64,000 nucleotides of DNA from Nocardia tengchongensis (GTDB lineage: Bacteria > Actinomycetota > Actinomycetes > Mycobacteriales > Mycobacteriaceae), in NCBI RefSeq assembly GCF_018362975.1, contig NZ_CP074371.1, forward strand, positions 3,844,001-3,908,000, given 5' to 3'. Every line of letters begins with the position of its first letter. Within the stretch, counting starts at the first letter, position 1. The notes under the pieces were generated by a model that made no database searches, was not told the DNA's origin, and saw nothing but the letters and a program-made list of their open reading frames with translations. Below are positions 11,189 to 23,920 of this stretch, piece by piece. The position numbers were made by a program, and so were the translations under genes.

Positions 11189-11856
11189 GCGTGCTGGTGG
11201 TCGACGACGACTTCCGGGTCGCCAATCTGCATGCCGGAATCGTGTCGGCGCTACCGGGATTCGTGGTGGGGGCGACGGTGAATTCGATCGCCGCCGCGCG
11301 GGCGGTCCTGGCCGAGGGCTCGTTCGAGCTGGCGTTGGTGGACGTCTATCTGCCCGACGGGTCCGGGGTGGACCTGGTGCGCGAGATCGCCTGCGACGCC
11401 ATGATGCTCACCGCGGCAACGGAATCGGAGACGGTGCGGGCGGCGTTGTCGGCCGGGGCGCTGGGCTATCTGGTGAAGCCGTTCGATCACGCGGTGCTCG
11501 CCGCCCGGCTGGCGGGTTACGCGCGATACCGGCGGCTGCTGGGGGGGCCGGAGGTGACCGCCGCCGATGTGGACGCCGCGCTGGCGGCGCTGCGCCCCGG
11601 GGCCGCTGCGGCGAGCGTGTCGGCGACCGGTGTCACGGCTGCCGCATCACCCACCAAAGATCTGGTGCTGCAAGCGGTTCGGAGCGCCGACTCGGCGCTG
11701 TCGGCCGCCCAGGTGGCGGCCGCCATCGGCATCTCGCGGGCCACCGCCCAGCGCTATCTCGCGAACCTGGTCGGCATGGGGGATCTGCGCATGCAACTGC
11801 GCTATGGCAGTACCGGCCGCCCGGAGCAGGAGTACTCGGCGCCCCGGCGCGGCTGA
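11170..11856 (+). CDS. CitB/DcuR-type response regulator
   Basis: Response regulator (228 aa) partnering the upstream kinase. The receiver has the acidic pair in LVVDDDFRV, phosphoacceptor Asp in LVDVYLPDGSG, and Lys in YLVKPFDH. The C-terminal helix-turn-helix contains AAAIGISRATAQRYLANLV, as in the CitB/DcuR family. GTG 11170 has AGGAGG just upstream and overlaps the kinase stop by 19 nt. GTG 11191 (GAGGAGAG 6 nt upstream) is an alternative but would start right at LVVDDD. Likely targets are the divergent ABC operon or the downstream glyoxalase-fold gene (inference). Confidence 0.88.
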   Translation: MDRGELSVLVVDDDFRVANLHAGIVSALPGFVVGATVNSIAAARAVLAEGSFELALVDVYLPDGSGVDLVREIACDAMMLTAATESETVRAALSAGALGYLVKPFDHAVLAARLAGYARYRRLLGGPEVTAADVDAALAALRPGAAAASVSATGVTAAASPTKDLVLQAVRSADSALSAAQVAAAIGISRATAQRYLANLVGMGDLRMQLRYGSTGRPEQEYSAPRRG

Positions 11857-11889
11857 TCACGCGGGTATGTGACGGTCGGCACATCGGCC

Positions 11890-11919
11890 TTGAAGAACTC
11901 TCGGGCGAATCGTTAACGT
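11890..11919 (+). promoter_or_regulatory. candidate promoter of VOC gene
   Basis: TTGAAG (11890-11895), an 18-nt spacer and TAACGT (11914-11919) would start transcription near 11926. That leaves a leader of about 70 nt before the ATC at 11998 and places ATG 11923 outside the message. Confidence 0.3.
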
Positions 11920-11997
11920 CGAATGCGTGGCGGTGCTCCTGTCGGCCGACTTGTACCGGTCCAGGGTCGGGATCGTCACGAACGCAGGAGAATTCCT

Positions 11998-12396
11998 ATC
12001 ACTATCCAGTTCAATCACACCATTGTCGCGTGCACGGACAATCGAGTCTCCGTCGAGTTCTGGGCGGACATCCTCGGGGTGGAGGTGGGCAAGCCGTATG
12101 GTCCGTTCATTCCGATTACCGTCGGGAATGGCGTGACCTTCGACTTCGCCGCTCTGCCGCCGGGTTTCGAGGGTGAGCCACAGCCGCAGCATTACGCCTT
12201 CCTGGTTTCCGAGGAAGAATTCGACGCCGCCTACGACAAGATCAAGCGGTACGGCCTGACGTACTGGGCCGATCCGCGTCAGCAGGGCGTCAACCAGATC
12301 AACCACAATGACGGGGGCCGGGGGATCTATTTCCTCGATCCCGTCGGCCATTACATGGAGTTGATCACCGTCCCGTACGGCGGCTGGCCGCAGTAG
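11998..12396 (+). CDS. VOC/glyoxalase-fold protein with apparent ATC start
   Basis: Small vicinal-oxygen-chelate protein (about 132 aa) with paired beta-alpha-beta-beta-beta modules. It has FNHTIVACTDNRVSVEFWADILG near the N-terminus and GRGIYFLDPVGHYMELIT near the C-terminus, the latter with family metal-ligand His and Glu. The reaction is unknown. The start is unusual: AGGAG at 11986-11990 is followed by 7 nt and then ATC, giving xTIQFNHT where relatives would normally begin with Met. The upstream in-frame ATG 11923 lacks a ribosome site and lies at the predicted transcript start. This is either a rare ATC start or a substitution error. Confidence 0.7.
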   Translation: MTIQFNHTIVACTDNRVSVEFWADILGVEVGKPYGPFIPITVGNGVTFDFAALPPGFEGEPQPQHYAFLVSEEEFDAAYDKIKRYGLTYWADPRQQGVNQINHNDGGRGIYFLDPVGHYMELITVPYGGWPQ

Positions 12397-12399
12397 TTT

Positions 12400-13047
12400 C
12401 TACGCGACCGCGACGCCGAGGGAGAACGCCACGTAGGGTTTCGGGCCCTGCTGGTAATAGCGGTCGATGTCGCGAATCTCGAATCCCGCGGCCTCGATCA
12501 ATCCCGGGATATCGCGGTTGAGATGGCAGCCACCGGCCACCGTCTGCTGGATCGGATTGAGCCGGTGCTGCCATTTCCGCACACCGGGATCCGGTGCGAG
12601 GCCGTGCTCGACGAAATGAAAAGTGCCGCCGGGCACCAATACCCGGCGCACCTCGGCGAGTGCGGCCCCGACATCGGGAATGGTGCACAGCGTCCAGGTC
12701 GACAGCGCGGAATCGAAGCTGTCGTCCTCGAACGGCAGGGCCTGCCCGTCCAGGCCGGCGCGTTCCACCGGAACCGTTGCGGCGGCCAGCCGTCCGGCGG
12801 CCATGCGCCAGCCCAGGTCGGCGGGTTCGACGGCGCTCACCGACTTCACCTGCTCGGGGTAGAACGGCACATTGCGGCCGGATCCGAAGCCGATCTCGAC
12901 GACGCGGCCGTGCAGCCCGGCGCAGACCCGTTTGCGTTCGCCGTTCATGGCTTTCGAGCCGCAGCACAGGTCGACCAGCCGGGGCAGGATGCGATCTTCG
13001 TAGATTCCCACGACACCACTCTCGCAATCGGTGCGCACGTGCGCCAT
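12400..13047 (-). CDS. class I SAM-dependent methyltransferase, UbiE/Methyltransf_11 type
   Basis: Cytoplasmic methyltransferase (215 aa). Motif I is VVEIGFGSGRNVPFY, the acidic motif II is SAVEPADLGW, and later motifs include GQALPFEDDSFDSALSTWTLCTIPD and RVLVPGGTFHFVEHG. YQQGPKPYVAF near the C-terminus resembles the METTL7/thiol-methyltransferase-like subgroup. ATG 13047 avoids overlap with the upstream hydrolase gene, which stops at 13083. It converges on the VOC gene with a 3-nt gap. The substrate is unknown. Confidence 0.85.
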   Translation of the reverse strand: MAHVRTDCESGVVGIYEDRILPRLVDLCCGSKAMNGERKRVCAGLHGRVVEIGFGSGRNVPFYPEQVKSVSAVEPADLGWRMAAGRLAAATVPVERAGLDGQALPFEDDSFDSALSTWTLCTIPDVGAALAEVRRVLVPGGTFHFVEHGLAPDPGVRKWQHRLNPIQQTVAGGCHLNRDIPGLIEAAGFEIRDIDRYYQQGPKPYVAFSLGVAVA

Positions 13048-13082
13048 CTTTTCGGTCGATACGGGCGTACCGGTCGATCTGT

Positions 13083-14477
13083 TCAGTGGCCGGTGGGGAA
13101 CCGCTGGGTCAGCCACCCCGTCACGGCGGTCAGCACCTGCGGGTCGATGGTGGTCTGGATCGCGGCGTATTCGCCGGGAGAGCCCTTGTCGGCGGGCTGC
13201 ATCAGGTGGTTGAGCCCGTCGAACACGGTGACGGTGGCGTCCGGGTCGGAGGCCAGCAGCGTTCGCGCCGGGCCCTCGTTCTGGGCCGCGGGCACCTGCA
13301 GATCCTTGCTGCCGTAGAACGCCAGCACCGGAACCCGCAGTGCCGACAGCGCCGGGGCCGGGTCGTAGCAGACCAGGGCCGCCATGTACGGCGTGACCAG
13401 CTGGTCCATCGCCTCCTCGGAGAGCCGCTCGTCCGCCGGGAGGGTGTCGTTGTGCTGCCGCACGTAGTTCTTCGCGGCCGCCGCATCGCCCTTGCAGAGC
13501 AGCCCCGACAGCGCGGAGGTGAATCCGACCTGCTTGTCGACCTGCTCCGGCGTCGCCCCCTGCGCGGTCAGGATCAGTCGATTCTGTTCCAGCAGCACAT
13601 CCGAGCCGGGCACCGACGGTCCCGCCATCATGATCACGAAGGCGACCCCGCTGCCGGGCCGCTGCGTGTACAGCGGCGCGAGATACCCGCCCTCGCTGTG
13701 GCCGAGCAGCCCGATCCGTTTGGCGTCGATGTCCGAACGCCCGTGCAGGAAGGCCATTCCGGCGGCGATGTCGTCGGTCAGATCCCGGTAGCTCGCACTG
13801 TCCAGATGCCCGCCGGTCCCGCCGACGCCACGCTTGTCGGTGCGCAGCACCGCGTAACCCGCACGGGTGAGGGTGTCGGCGAGCAGCAGGAACGGCTTGT
13901 GGCCCAGCAGTTCCTCATTGCGGTCGTTGGCGCCGCTGCCGTTGATCAGCACCACCGTGGGGAACGGCCCGCCGGTCTGCGGCTCGGTCAGCGTCCCGGC
14001 GAGGGTGATGTCGCCGCTGCGGTAGCTGACGTCCTCGGACTTGTAGGGGTAGGGCGGCTTCGGTTCCTGCGGTCGCGGCGGGCCCTCGACCTTGCCGCGG
14101 GTCAGGGTCAGCGGGAACGTCTGCCCGGACTGGGTGAACTGTCCCTTGATGCTGTCGGATGCCTTGTCATAGACGCCCCGGAACGACGGCTTGCCCGGAA
14201 TCTTGGTGATCGTCCAGGTCACGGCGTCGGGCGACGTCTGCACGTCGGCCAGCTGCCCGTCCACGACGCCCTGTGCCGGAATGTCGATGGTCGCCTTGCC
14301 GTCCGCGGTGAAGCTGACCCCGACCGTCAGCGGATGGTCCGGCACCTCGATGTCCCCGCGCCAGTTCCCGGTCACGGTGACCGCGGGCGCGGACTGCTGC
14401 TTCGACGACGAACATCCGGTGACCAGCGCCGCGATCACGACCAGCACCACCGCAACCATCGACCACGGCCTTCGCAT
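13083..14477 (-). CDS. alpha/beta hydrolase lipoprotein
   Basis: Secreted, lipid-anchored hydrolase (464 aa). The signal peptide ends at lipobox LVTGC (Cys 22). Residues 30-130 form a beta-rich N-terminal domain (NWRGDIEVPDHPLTVGVSF) like that preceding many actinobacterial serine peptidases/esterases. The alpha/beta domain has the oxyanion segment LINGSGANDRNE, nucleophile elbow GHSEGG, acid in FYGSKDLQVP and His in GLNHLMQP. It probably cleaves an ester or peptide at the cell surface. A TAGGCT box 7 nt before ATG 14477 suggests a leaderless message. Confidence 0.87.
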   Translation of the reverse strand: MRRPWSMVAVVLVVIAALVTGCSSSKQQSAPAVTVTGNWRGDIEVPDHPLTVGVSFTADGKATIDIPAQGVVDGQLADVQTSPDAVTWTITKIPGKPSFRGVYDKASDSIKGQFTQSGQTFPLTLTRGKVEGPPRPQEPKPPYPYKSEDVSYRSGDITLAGTLTEPQTGGPFPTVVLINGSGANDRNEELLGHKPFLLLADTLTRAGYAVLRTDKRGVGGTGGHLDSASYRDLTDDIAAGMAFLHGRSDIDAKRIGLLGHSEGGYLAPLYTQRPGSGVAFVIMMAGPSVPGSDVLLEQNRLILTAQGATPEQVDKQVGFTSALSGLLCKGDAAAAKNYVRQHNDTLPADERLSEEAMDQLVTPYMAALVCYDPAPALSALRVPVLAFYGSKDLQVPAAQNEGPARTLLASDPDATVTVFDGLNHLMQPADKGSPGEYAAIQTTIDPQVLTAVTGWLTQRFPTGH

Positions 14478-14484
14478 GCCGATC

Positions 14485-14490
14485 AGCCTA
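14485..14490 (-). promoter_or_regulatory. leaderless -10 box of lipoprotein hydrolase
   Basis: TAGGCT (minus strand) is followed by 7 nt and then ATG 14477. Confidence 0.45.
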
Positions 14491-14613
14491 CCGATCTCGC
14501 TAAAACCTCACGCTGATAACGCGACCGTCACCGCCCGGCCACCTGGAATAACCACTGGGCCAACGGCAATAACTCTGTGGGTGTCGACATTGCCCCGCGT
14601 GACCTGTCGCTCG

Positions 14614-14619
14614 TACCGT
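14614..14619 (+). promoter_or_regulatory. leaderless -10 box of beta-lactamase-fold gene
   Basis: TACCGT is followed by 7 nt and then GTG 14627. This favours 14627 over the in-frame GTG at 14618. Confidence 0.45.
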
Positions 14620-14626
14620 GGAATTC

Positions 14627-15874
14627 GTGAGCAATGACGCTACGGGGCTGGTCGACCTGCCCGGCACGGTGGGCGGCTACGCGGCCGCCGAATTCGGCCC
14701 GTTGGTCCGCACGTTCGCGCGGCTGGTCGGCGGTCACCCGGGCGCCGGCGGGGCACTCACGGTGCACCTGCGCGGCGAACCCCTGGTCGAGATCTGGACG
14801 GGGGAGGCGCGGCCGCACCGCGCCTGGGACGCCGACACCGGGGCCATCGTCTTCTCCGCCACCAAGGGCATCGCGGCCACCGTCATCCACCGGCTCGCCG
14901 ATCGCGGGCTGATCGACTACGACGCCCCCGTTGCCCACTACTGGCCGGAATTCGCGGCGAACGGCAAGGGCCGAATCACGGTGCGGCAGGTGCTGTCCCA
15001 CCGCGCCGGACTCTACGGACTGCCCGCCATCGCCCGCGGCCTCGACGACGTGCTCGACCACCGCATGATGGAAGACCACCTGGCCGCCGCCAAACCCCGA
15101 TCACCTGCTGGGCGTCCCGACCTATCACGCGCTCACCTACGGCTGGCTGCTGGCGGGCCTGGCGGGGCGCGGTCACCGGGCGCGGCATGGCCGAACTGTT
15201 CCGCACCGAGGTCGCCGAACCGCTCGGCGCGGAGGGCATCCACCTGGGCCGGCCCCCGGCCGGGTCGCCGACCAGCGCCGCGGTCCTGGCCGGCAACAAG
15301 CTGTCGGCGGTGGGCGCCGACTATGTCTCGCTCGCGCTGGGCCGCGCCTATTCGCTGCCGGGCGCCGTCGGCGCCGTGGCGCGCGCGCGCTGTTCCTGCC
15401 GGGCCTGGATCAACTGCTCGAAGGCGACGATCCGCCGATCCTGCAGACCGAGCTGGGCGCGGGCAACGGCGTGTGCACCGCCACCGGACTGGCCACCGTG
15501 TACGGCGCGCTCGCCAACGGCGGCATGCATCAGGGCCGCCGGTTCCTGTCGCCGGAGACCATCACCGCCGTGCGGCGCGTCGAGACCTATCGCCTGGATC
15601 GCGCGCTGTTCTACATCCCGATGATGTGGCATATGGGCTATCACTCGCTGCCGGTGCCGGGAGCGCATGCGGGATCGGGCACATCGGGCTGGGCGGGTCC
15701 TTCGGCTGGGCCGAACCCCGCCTGGGACTCTCGGTCGGATTCGTCCACAATCGCCTGGGCATCGGGGCGATGAGCCTGGACCAGATCGCGTCGGCATGGG
15801 TGCTGCCGCTGGTGGTGCGGGGCGCTCACGCGGCGCGTCGCACCACTACCCTCGCCGAACCCGCCGCGGCCTGA
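14627..15874 (+). CDS. beta-lactamase-fold serine hydrolase (EstB-like), four frame breaks
   Basis: Serine hydrolase of the class C beta-lactamase/esterase family. The nucleophile motif SATK lies in [22 protein letters not shown], and the later segments [15 protein letters not shown] and [20 protein letters not shown] (KTG-equivalent region) are intact. The frame changes at four places: an extra C in CCCC 15095-15098; an indel near 15168-15176; an indel in the GC repeat 15381-15390; and one near 15660-15683. Reading across them gives one continuous product of about 415 aa. Adjacent dnaE1 is broken the same way, so I treat these as sequence errors, though real decay of this non-essential gene cannot be excluded. 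Confidence 0.72.
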   Translation: MSNDATGLVDLPGTVGGYAAAEFGPLVRTFARLVGGHPGAGGALTVHLRGEPLVEIWTGEARPHRAWDADTGAIVFSATKGIAATVIHRLADRGLIDYDAPVAHYWPEFAANGKGRITVRQVLSHRAGLYGLPAIARGLDDVLDHRMMEDHLAAAKPRSPAGRPDLSRAHLRLAAGGPGGARSPGAAWPNCSAPRSPNRSARRASTWAGPRPGRRPAPRSWPATSCRRWAPTMSRSRWAAPIRCRAPSAPWRARAVPAGPGSTARRRRSADPADRAGRGQRRVHRHRTGHRVRRARQRRHASGPPVPVAGDHHRRAARRDLSPGSRAVLHPDDVAYGLSLAAGAGSACGIGHIGLGGSFGWAEPRLGLSVGFVHNRLGIGAMSLDQIASAWVLPLVVRGAHAARRTTTLAEPAAA

Positions 15875-16021
15875 ACCGAACCCGCCGCGGCGGGCGCCGG
15901 GCGGGCTCGCGATCATGGCCGCGCGGGCCTCCGGGTGACCTCCAACACGACACGCAGGGCCCGCCACGCCGATCAGGTGCTGCTCCTCCGCGTGGCTTCG
16001 GAACTCGTCGGTGGGGCCGCT

Positions 16022-16027
16022 TAGTAT
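16022..16027 (+). promoter_or_regulatory. leaderless -10 box of dnaE1
   Basis: TAGTAT is followed by 6 nt and then GTG 16034. There is no Shine-Dalgarno sequence. Confidence 0.5.
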
Positions 16028-16033
16028 GTCCGG

Positions 16034-19582
<3,549 letters not shown>

Positions 19583-19648
19583 GCGGCTCCAGCCAGGTCG
19601 GGTCGCCGAAAACCGCTCCGCTGTCGTTCGATGTAGCCGAACGACAGA

Positions 19649-19867
19649 TCAGCGACGAGCGCTGCCGACGACCCAGCGCAGGGCTGCGATGACGGCTGCG
19701 CCCAGTACCGCCGCCTGGGCGGATCCGGTGATGAGGGCGAGGGTGAGGCAGACCACGACACCGGCGAACAAGGCTTCGAGCTTGTAGACCGGCCACGCCG
19801 TTCCGGCGATGTCCACGGAGGGGCGCGAATCGACGCGCCGCATGTCCGTAGGGTGAACCACTGCCAT
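19649..19867 (-). CDS. small membrane protein
   Basis: A 72-residue protein with a short basic N-terminus and two predicted membrane segments ([20 protein letters not shown] and [17 protein letters not shown]). No family is recognised with confidence. ATG 19867 lies 6 nt after TACCCT, indicating a leaderless start. It converges on dnaE1. Function is unknown. Confidence 0.6.
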   Translation of the reverse strand: MAVVHPTDMRRVDSRPSVDIAGTAWPVYKLEALFAGVVVCLTLALITGSAQAAVLGAAVIAALRWVVGSARR

Positions 19868-19873
19868 ACGGTA

Positions 19874-19879
19874 AGGGTA
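19874..19879 (-). promoter_or_regulatory. leaderless -10 box of small membrane protein
   Basis: TACCCT (minus strand) is followed by 6 nt and then ATG 19867. Confidence 0.45.
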
Positions 19880-19953
19880 GACGTCGATCCAAAGTTCGGG
19901 CAACCGAAACTTTCTGTCGGGAACAACACACGAGCCCGCGCGGTTACCCGTTC

Positions 19954-20391
19954 ATGCCACTTCACGGAGAGTACGAACCGAGTCCGTCCGACTGGTCGCG
20001 TGAGCAAGCCGAGAAGTTCGAGAACTCCGGGGGCGCCGACGGCGCCACCCTGCAGGGGGTACCGATCATCCTGCTGACCACCCGCGGCAACAAGTCCGGC
20101 AAGCTCCGCAAGACCCCGCTCATGCGCGTCGAGCACGACGGCGAGTACGCGGTCGTCGCGTCGCTGGGCGGCGCGCCCAAGCATCCGGTCTGGTACTGGA
20201 ACGTCAAGGCCGACCCGCACGTGGAACTGCGCGACACCCACGGGGTCAAGGACTACGACGCCCGCGAGGTCACCGGCGCGGAGAAGGACCTGTGGTGGAA
20301 ACGGGCGGTGGCGGTCTGGCCCGACTATGCCGAATATCAGAAGAAGACCACCCGCCAGATCCCGGTCTTCGTCCTCAGCCCGCGCGACTGA
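19954..20391 (+). CDS. Ddn-like F420-dependent (deazaflavin) nitroreductase-family protein
   Basis: A 145-residue split-barrel protein of the DDN/FDOR family, expected to bind deazaflavin F420. Visible hallmarks are [49 protein letters not shown], with RKTPLMRV and the W-Y-W-N stretch, and the PVFVLSPRD ending. It sits just before ilvA, as the Ddn homologue Rv1558 does in M. tuberculosis, which supports the assignment. The substrate is unknown. Confidence 0.87.
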   Translation: MPLHGEYEPSPSDWSREQAEKFENSGGADGATLQGVPIILLTTRGNKSGKLRKTPLMRVEHDGEYAVVASLGGAPKHPVWYWNVKADPHVELRDTHGVKDYDAREVTGAEKDLWWKRAVAVWPDYAEYQKKTTRQIPVFVLSPRD

Positions 20392-20456
20392 TCGGACAAA
20401 CGGTACGCGGCAGCGCGCTAACCAGGCGCTGCGCGAAGCGCGTGCGCGCCCCCGGA

Positions 20457-20462
20457 TAGCAT
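20457..20462 (+). promoter_or_regulatory. leaderless -10 box of ilvA
   Basis: TAGCAT is followed by 6 nt and then ATG 20469. Confidence 0.5.
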
Positions 20463-20468
20463 GTTCGG

Positions 20469-21823
20469 ATGTCTGATCCGCTTGTTGTCGCCCAGAAAGT
20501 GTCCGGTCCGCTGCCCGAATGACGGCGGACGAGATCGATGCGGCCGCCCAAACGAATTTCGGACATTATCGAGCCGACACCGCTGCAGCGGAATCCGCGC
20601 CTGTCCGCGCTCACCGGCGCCGAGGTCTACCTCAAGCGCGAGGACCTCACCGCCGTGCGCTCCTACAAGCTGCGCGGCGCCTACAACCTCATGGTGCAGC
20701 TCACCGACGTGGAGAAGGCCGCGGGCGTGGTGACGGCCAGCGCCGGAAACCACGCCCAGGGTGTGGCGTTCGCGTGCCAGGCCATGGGCGTGCGGGGCCG
20801 CATCTACGTGCCGCGCACCACCCCGAAGCAGAAGCGCGACCGCATCCGGGTCCACGGCGGCGAATTCGTGGAGCTCATCGCCGTCGGCGACACCTACGAC
20901 GCGGCGGCCGCGGCGGCCGCCGACGATGTGGCCCGCACCGGGGCGACCATGGTCCCGCCCTTCGACGATCCGCGCACCGCGGCCGGTCAGGGCACCATCG
21001 CCGCGGAGTTCCTCGAGCAGTTGGGTTTCGCGCCCGATGTGGTGGTGGTTCCGGTGGGCGGCGGCGGCTGTCTCGCCGGTATCGCCACCTATCTGCGCGA
21101 ACGCGCGCCGCAGACCGCGATCCTGGCGGCCCGAGCCCACCGGGGCGGCGTCCATGACGGCCGCGCTGGTGGCCGGCGGCCCGGTGACACTGCCCGAGAT
21201 CGACCCCTTCGTGGACGGCGCGGCCGTGCGCCGCGTCGGCGCGGTCGGCTATCAGGCGGTGGTGCGCTTCGGCGGGCAGGTCCGCTCGCACGCGTCGCTG
21301 CCTTTACTGACCAGTACCGAAACCGGTTCGGGCGCGGGCTCTTTCCGCATGATGCACGTGGACGAGGGCGCCATCTGCACCGCCATGCTGGAGCTGTACC
21401 AGAACGAGGGCATCGTGGCCGAGCCGGCGGGCGCGCTCGCGTCCGCGGCGCTGCGCGAGGTCGAGATCGAGCGGGTTCGACGGTGGTGGTGCTGCTCTCG
21501 GGCGGCAATAACGACGTCTCCGCTACGGTGAGGTCATCGAGCGTTCGCTGGTGCATCAGGGCCTGAAACACTATTTCCTGGTGGACTTCCCGCAGGAGCC
21601 CGGTGCTTTGCGCCGCTTCCTCGACGAGGTCCTGGGTCCCGACGACGACATCACCCTGTTCGAATACGTCAAGCGCAACAACCGCGAAACCGGTGCGGCG
21701 CTGGTCGGTATCGAGCTGGGCAGCCCGGACTGCCTGGAGCCGTTGATCGAGCGGCTGGATGCCTCGCCTATTCAGGGCCAGCGGCTGGACCCGAATTCCC
21801 CCGCCTACCGGTATCTGACGTAG
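20469..21823 (+). CDS. ilvA: threonine ammonia-lyase IlvA, five frame breaks
   Basis: PLP enzyme converting threonine to 2-oxobutanoate, the first step of isoleucine synthesis. The PLP lysine is in SYKLRGAYN, the glycine loop in SAGNHAQGVAF, and a C-terminal ACT-like regulatory domain begins at LKHYFLVDFPQEPGALRRFL. Breaks are near 20517 (missing A, making a false stop after 17 codons), 20548 (extra C), 21131 (extra C), 21470 (missing C) and 21522 (missing C). Joining them gives about 450 codons, a little above the usual size for the family. The leaderless ATG 20469 is supported by the -10 box. Errors are assumed because the gene is otherwise perfectly conserved. Confidence 0.88.
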
Positions 21824-21829
21824 TCCGGT

Positions 21830-21868
21830 GTCCCGTGTGATCCGACCCCTCGTCGGATCACACGGGAC
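21830..21868. terminator. strong bidirectional terminator
   Basis: A perfect 17-bp inverted repeat (21830-21846 and 21852-21868) with a 5-nt CCCTC loop lies between the convergent ilvA and response-regulator genes. Confidence 0.8.
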
Positions 21869-21890
21869 CGGTTGCCCGGAAGGGCTTTCC

Positions 21891-22456
21891 TCAGGCGTGC
21901 AGGAGGTATCCCCCCGTCGAGGCGTGCAGGATGCGCGGCGGGCCGAGCTTGCGATCCAGCTTCGCGATCACCTGATCCACCGCGGCATCGCCGCAGACGA
22001 CGGCGATCTCGGCGGCGGAGACCAGGGTGCCGGCGCGGGCGGCCAGCAGTTCCAGCGCGCTGAACTCGCGGGTGGTCATGGTCAGCAGTACCCCGCGCGG
22101 CGCACCCGCCGCCGTAATCGGTCCACCACCAGGTCGCCGACGGTGAGCGGCGGCGACGCCGGGGAGCGGCGCGGCGCGCACAGCGCCCGGACCCGCCCGG
22201 CCAGCTCGCTCAGCGAGAAGGGTTTGGCCGGAAAGTCGTCCACGCCGCCGGCGTAGCCTTCGCTGCGGTCGGCGGGGCTGTCGCGCGCGGTGATCAGCAC
22301 GGCGCCGCACTGCTGGGCGGCGCCGGTGAGGGTGCGGGTCAGGTCGACGGTGAACCCGGCGGTGCGCAGTCCGTCGGCGACCCGGTCGCCGAGCTGCTCG
22401 TCGTCCTCGCACAGCAGGACGCACACGATGCGGGCGCTCACTCCGTCGGCGGACAT
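21891..22456 (-). CDS. degenerate OmpR-type response regulator lacking the phosphoacceptor segment, frameshifted
   Basis: The N-terminal receiver (VLLCEDDEQLGDRVADGLRTAGFTVDL) jumps from LTGAAQQC directly to GAVLITARD. About 30 residues carrying the phosphoacceptor Asp are absent when compared with the intact paralogue at 33267-33926. The Lys region (DDFPAKPF) remains. The winged-helix part continues in another frame after 22091-22095, where one G is missing, with LLTMTTREFSALELLAARAG and a shortened C-terminus. The frameshift is probably an error, but the receiver deletion is too large for that, so the protein is likely phosphorylation-independent or dead. ATG 22456 is chosen; 22492 is possible. 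No kinase is adjacent. Confidence 0.65.
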
Positions 22457-22595
22457 GGGTCCACCGTGCCACGCCGATCGTGAACGAATCATGAGCGATC
22501 GCGGGCCGGACGCGGTGTGTTAACAGCGGCCGGGCGGGTACTTGTGCGGGCACGGCCGGGGTTAACGGCCGCGCGGCGGGGGCGCGATTATTCGG

Positions 22596-22607
22596 GTAGT
22601 CGACTAC
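22596..22607. repeat. 12-bp palindrome upstream of DUF2235 gene
   Basis: GTAGTCGACTAC is a perfect palindrome 39 nt before the DUF2235 start. It could be an operator; nothing further supports this. Confidence 0.25.
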
Positions 22608-22645
22608 GCGTGAAACCGGACGGTCAGGACGGGAGGCTGGCGTTC

Positions 22646-23811
22646 ATGAAGAGACTCGTGGTGTGTTGCGACGGCACGTGGAAGGCAGAGTCGAGCTCGA
22701 CCGTGTCCAATATCGTGAAGATCGCCGAGACGGTGCGGCTGACCGGGACGGATCGGGAGGGGAAGTCTGTCGGCCAGCGCATCAACTACGTCTCCGGACC
22801 CGGCTCGCGCGGCTTCACCACCGACAAGCTCATGGGCGGGGCGTTCGGCCTGGGACTCGAGGCCAATCTGTCGGCCGCCTACTGGCAGCTGGCCCTGAAC
22901 TGGGAACCCGGCGACGAGATCTTCATCTTCGGCTTCAGTCGCGGCGCGTACACCGCGCGCAGCCTGGCCGGGATGATCAGCCGGCTCGGGATCCTGAAAT
23001 ACGAGGCCATCATCGGGGGCAAGTACCCGAAGGCGCTGGAGATCTACAAGACCCGCAAGAAGCATCCCGACGACCCGGACCCGCCGGAATGGGCGGCGTT
23101 CCGCGCCGAGAACTGCCATGCCGAGACGCCGGTCATCAATTTCCTCGGCGTGTTCGACACCGTCGGCGCGATGGGCGTCCCGGGGCTCACCTCGCGTCTG
23201 CACCGTTTCCACGATGTCCGGCTCTCGCGGATCGTGCGCTGCGCACGCCAAGCGCTGGCCATCGACGAGCGGCGGCGCGCCTTCGCGCCCTGCCTGTGGG
23301 AGATCCCCCACGATCAGCGCGACCTCTACGACCGCCCCGACCGGGTGAAGCAGGTCTGGTTCGAGGGCGTGCACAGCGATATCGGCGGCGGCTACGCCGA
23401 CTGCGGCCTGTCCGACATCACCCTGCGCTGGATGATCGCCGAGGCCGAAGCCGAGGGACTGGCCTTCGACCACGACCGCCTCGACACCCTGCTGGGCAGC
23501 TGCCCGTTCGACGCGCCGCACCTGCACGATTTGCTGAGCCGGGCTTCCGGATCCTGAACTTCGCGCGGTTGGCGACCACCTGGCGCAGCCAGCACTTCTA
23601 CTGGGACTCCTGGCGCAAACTGCTGCGCCCCGAGGATCAGGACAGCTTCCTGGCCTCCACCGTCCCGGAGCGAAAAGGCTACCGCCCGGCCAATATTCAC
23701 CGCTGGTGCGAGCACCGCCACGGTCCGGTGCCGCCGGAACTCATCGAACCGGTCGACCTGGTTCCGCTGCCGCTGCGCGCGCAGGGCGGCTCGGCAGAAT
23801 CCGCCGCCTGA
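22646..23811 (+). CDS. DUF2235 (Tle1-like) alpha/beta hydrolase, frameshifted
   Basis: DUF2235/T6SS phospholipase Tle1-like catalytic domain protein of about 388 aa. It begins KRLVVCCDGTWKAE (family signature), has nucleophile elbow GFSRGAYTARSLAGM, LGVFDTVGAMG and the HSDIGGGYADCGLSD block. ATG 22646 has GGGAGG 9 nt upstream. After 23541-23543 (one G missing) the product continues in the next frame from FRILNFARLATTWRSQHFYWDSW to the stop at 23811. No secretion-system genes or signal peptide are visible, so effector function is not implied. It is probably a cytoplasmic lipid or ester hydrolase of unknown role. Confidence 0.8.
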
Positions 23812-23920
23812 TCGCGATGGGGGGCACAGCATCGGCCGCGCGCGGTTTCGGCGGACGGTGACCGTCGACCAACCACCGTGTCGCGCAATCGGAATGCGAG
23901 CGTCCCCGCCCGCCGGGCCG

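Noticed and set aside
22646..23811. Type VI effector assignment for the DUF2235 protein
   Set aside because: No T6SS genes are present and actinobacteria generally lack the system.
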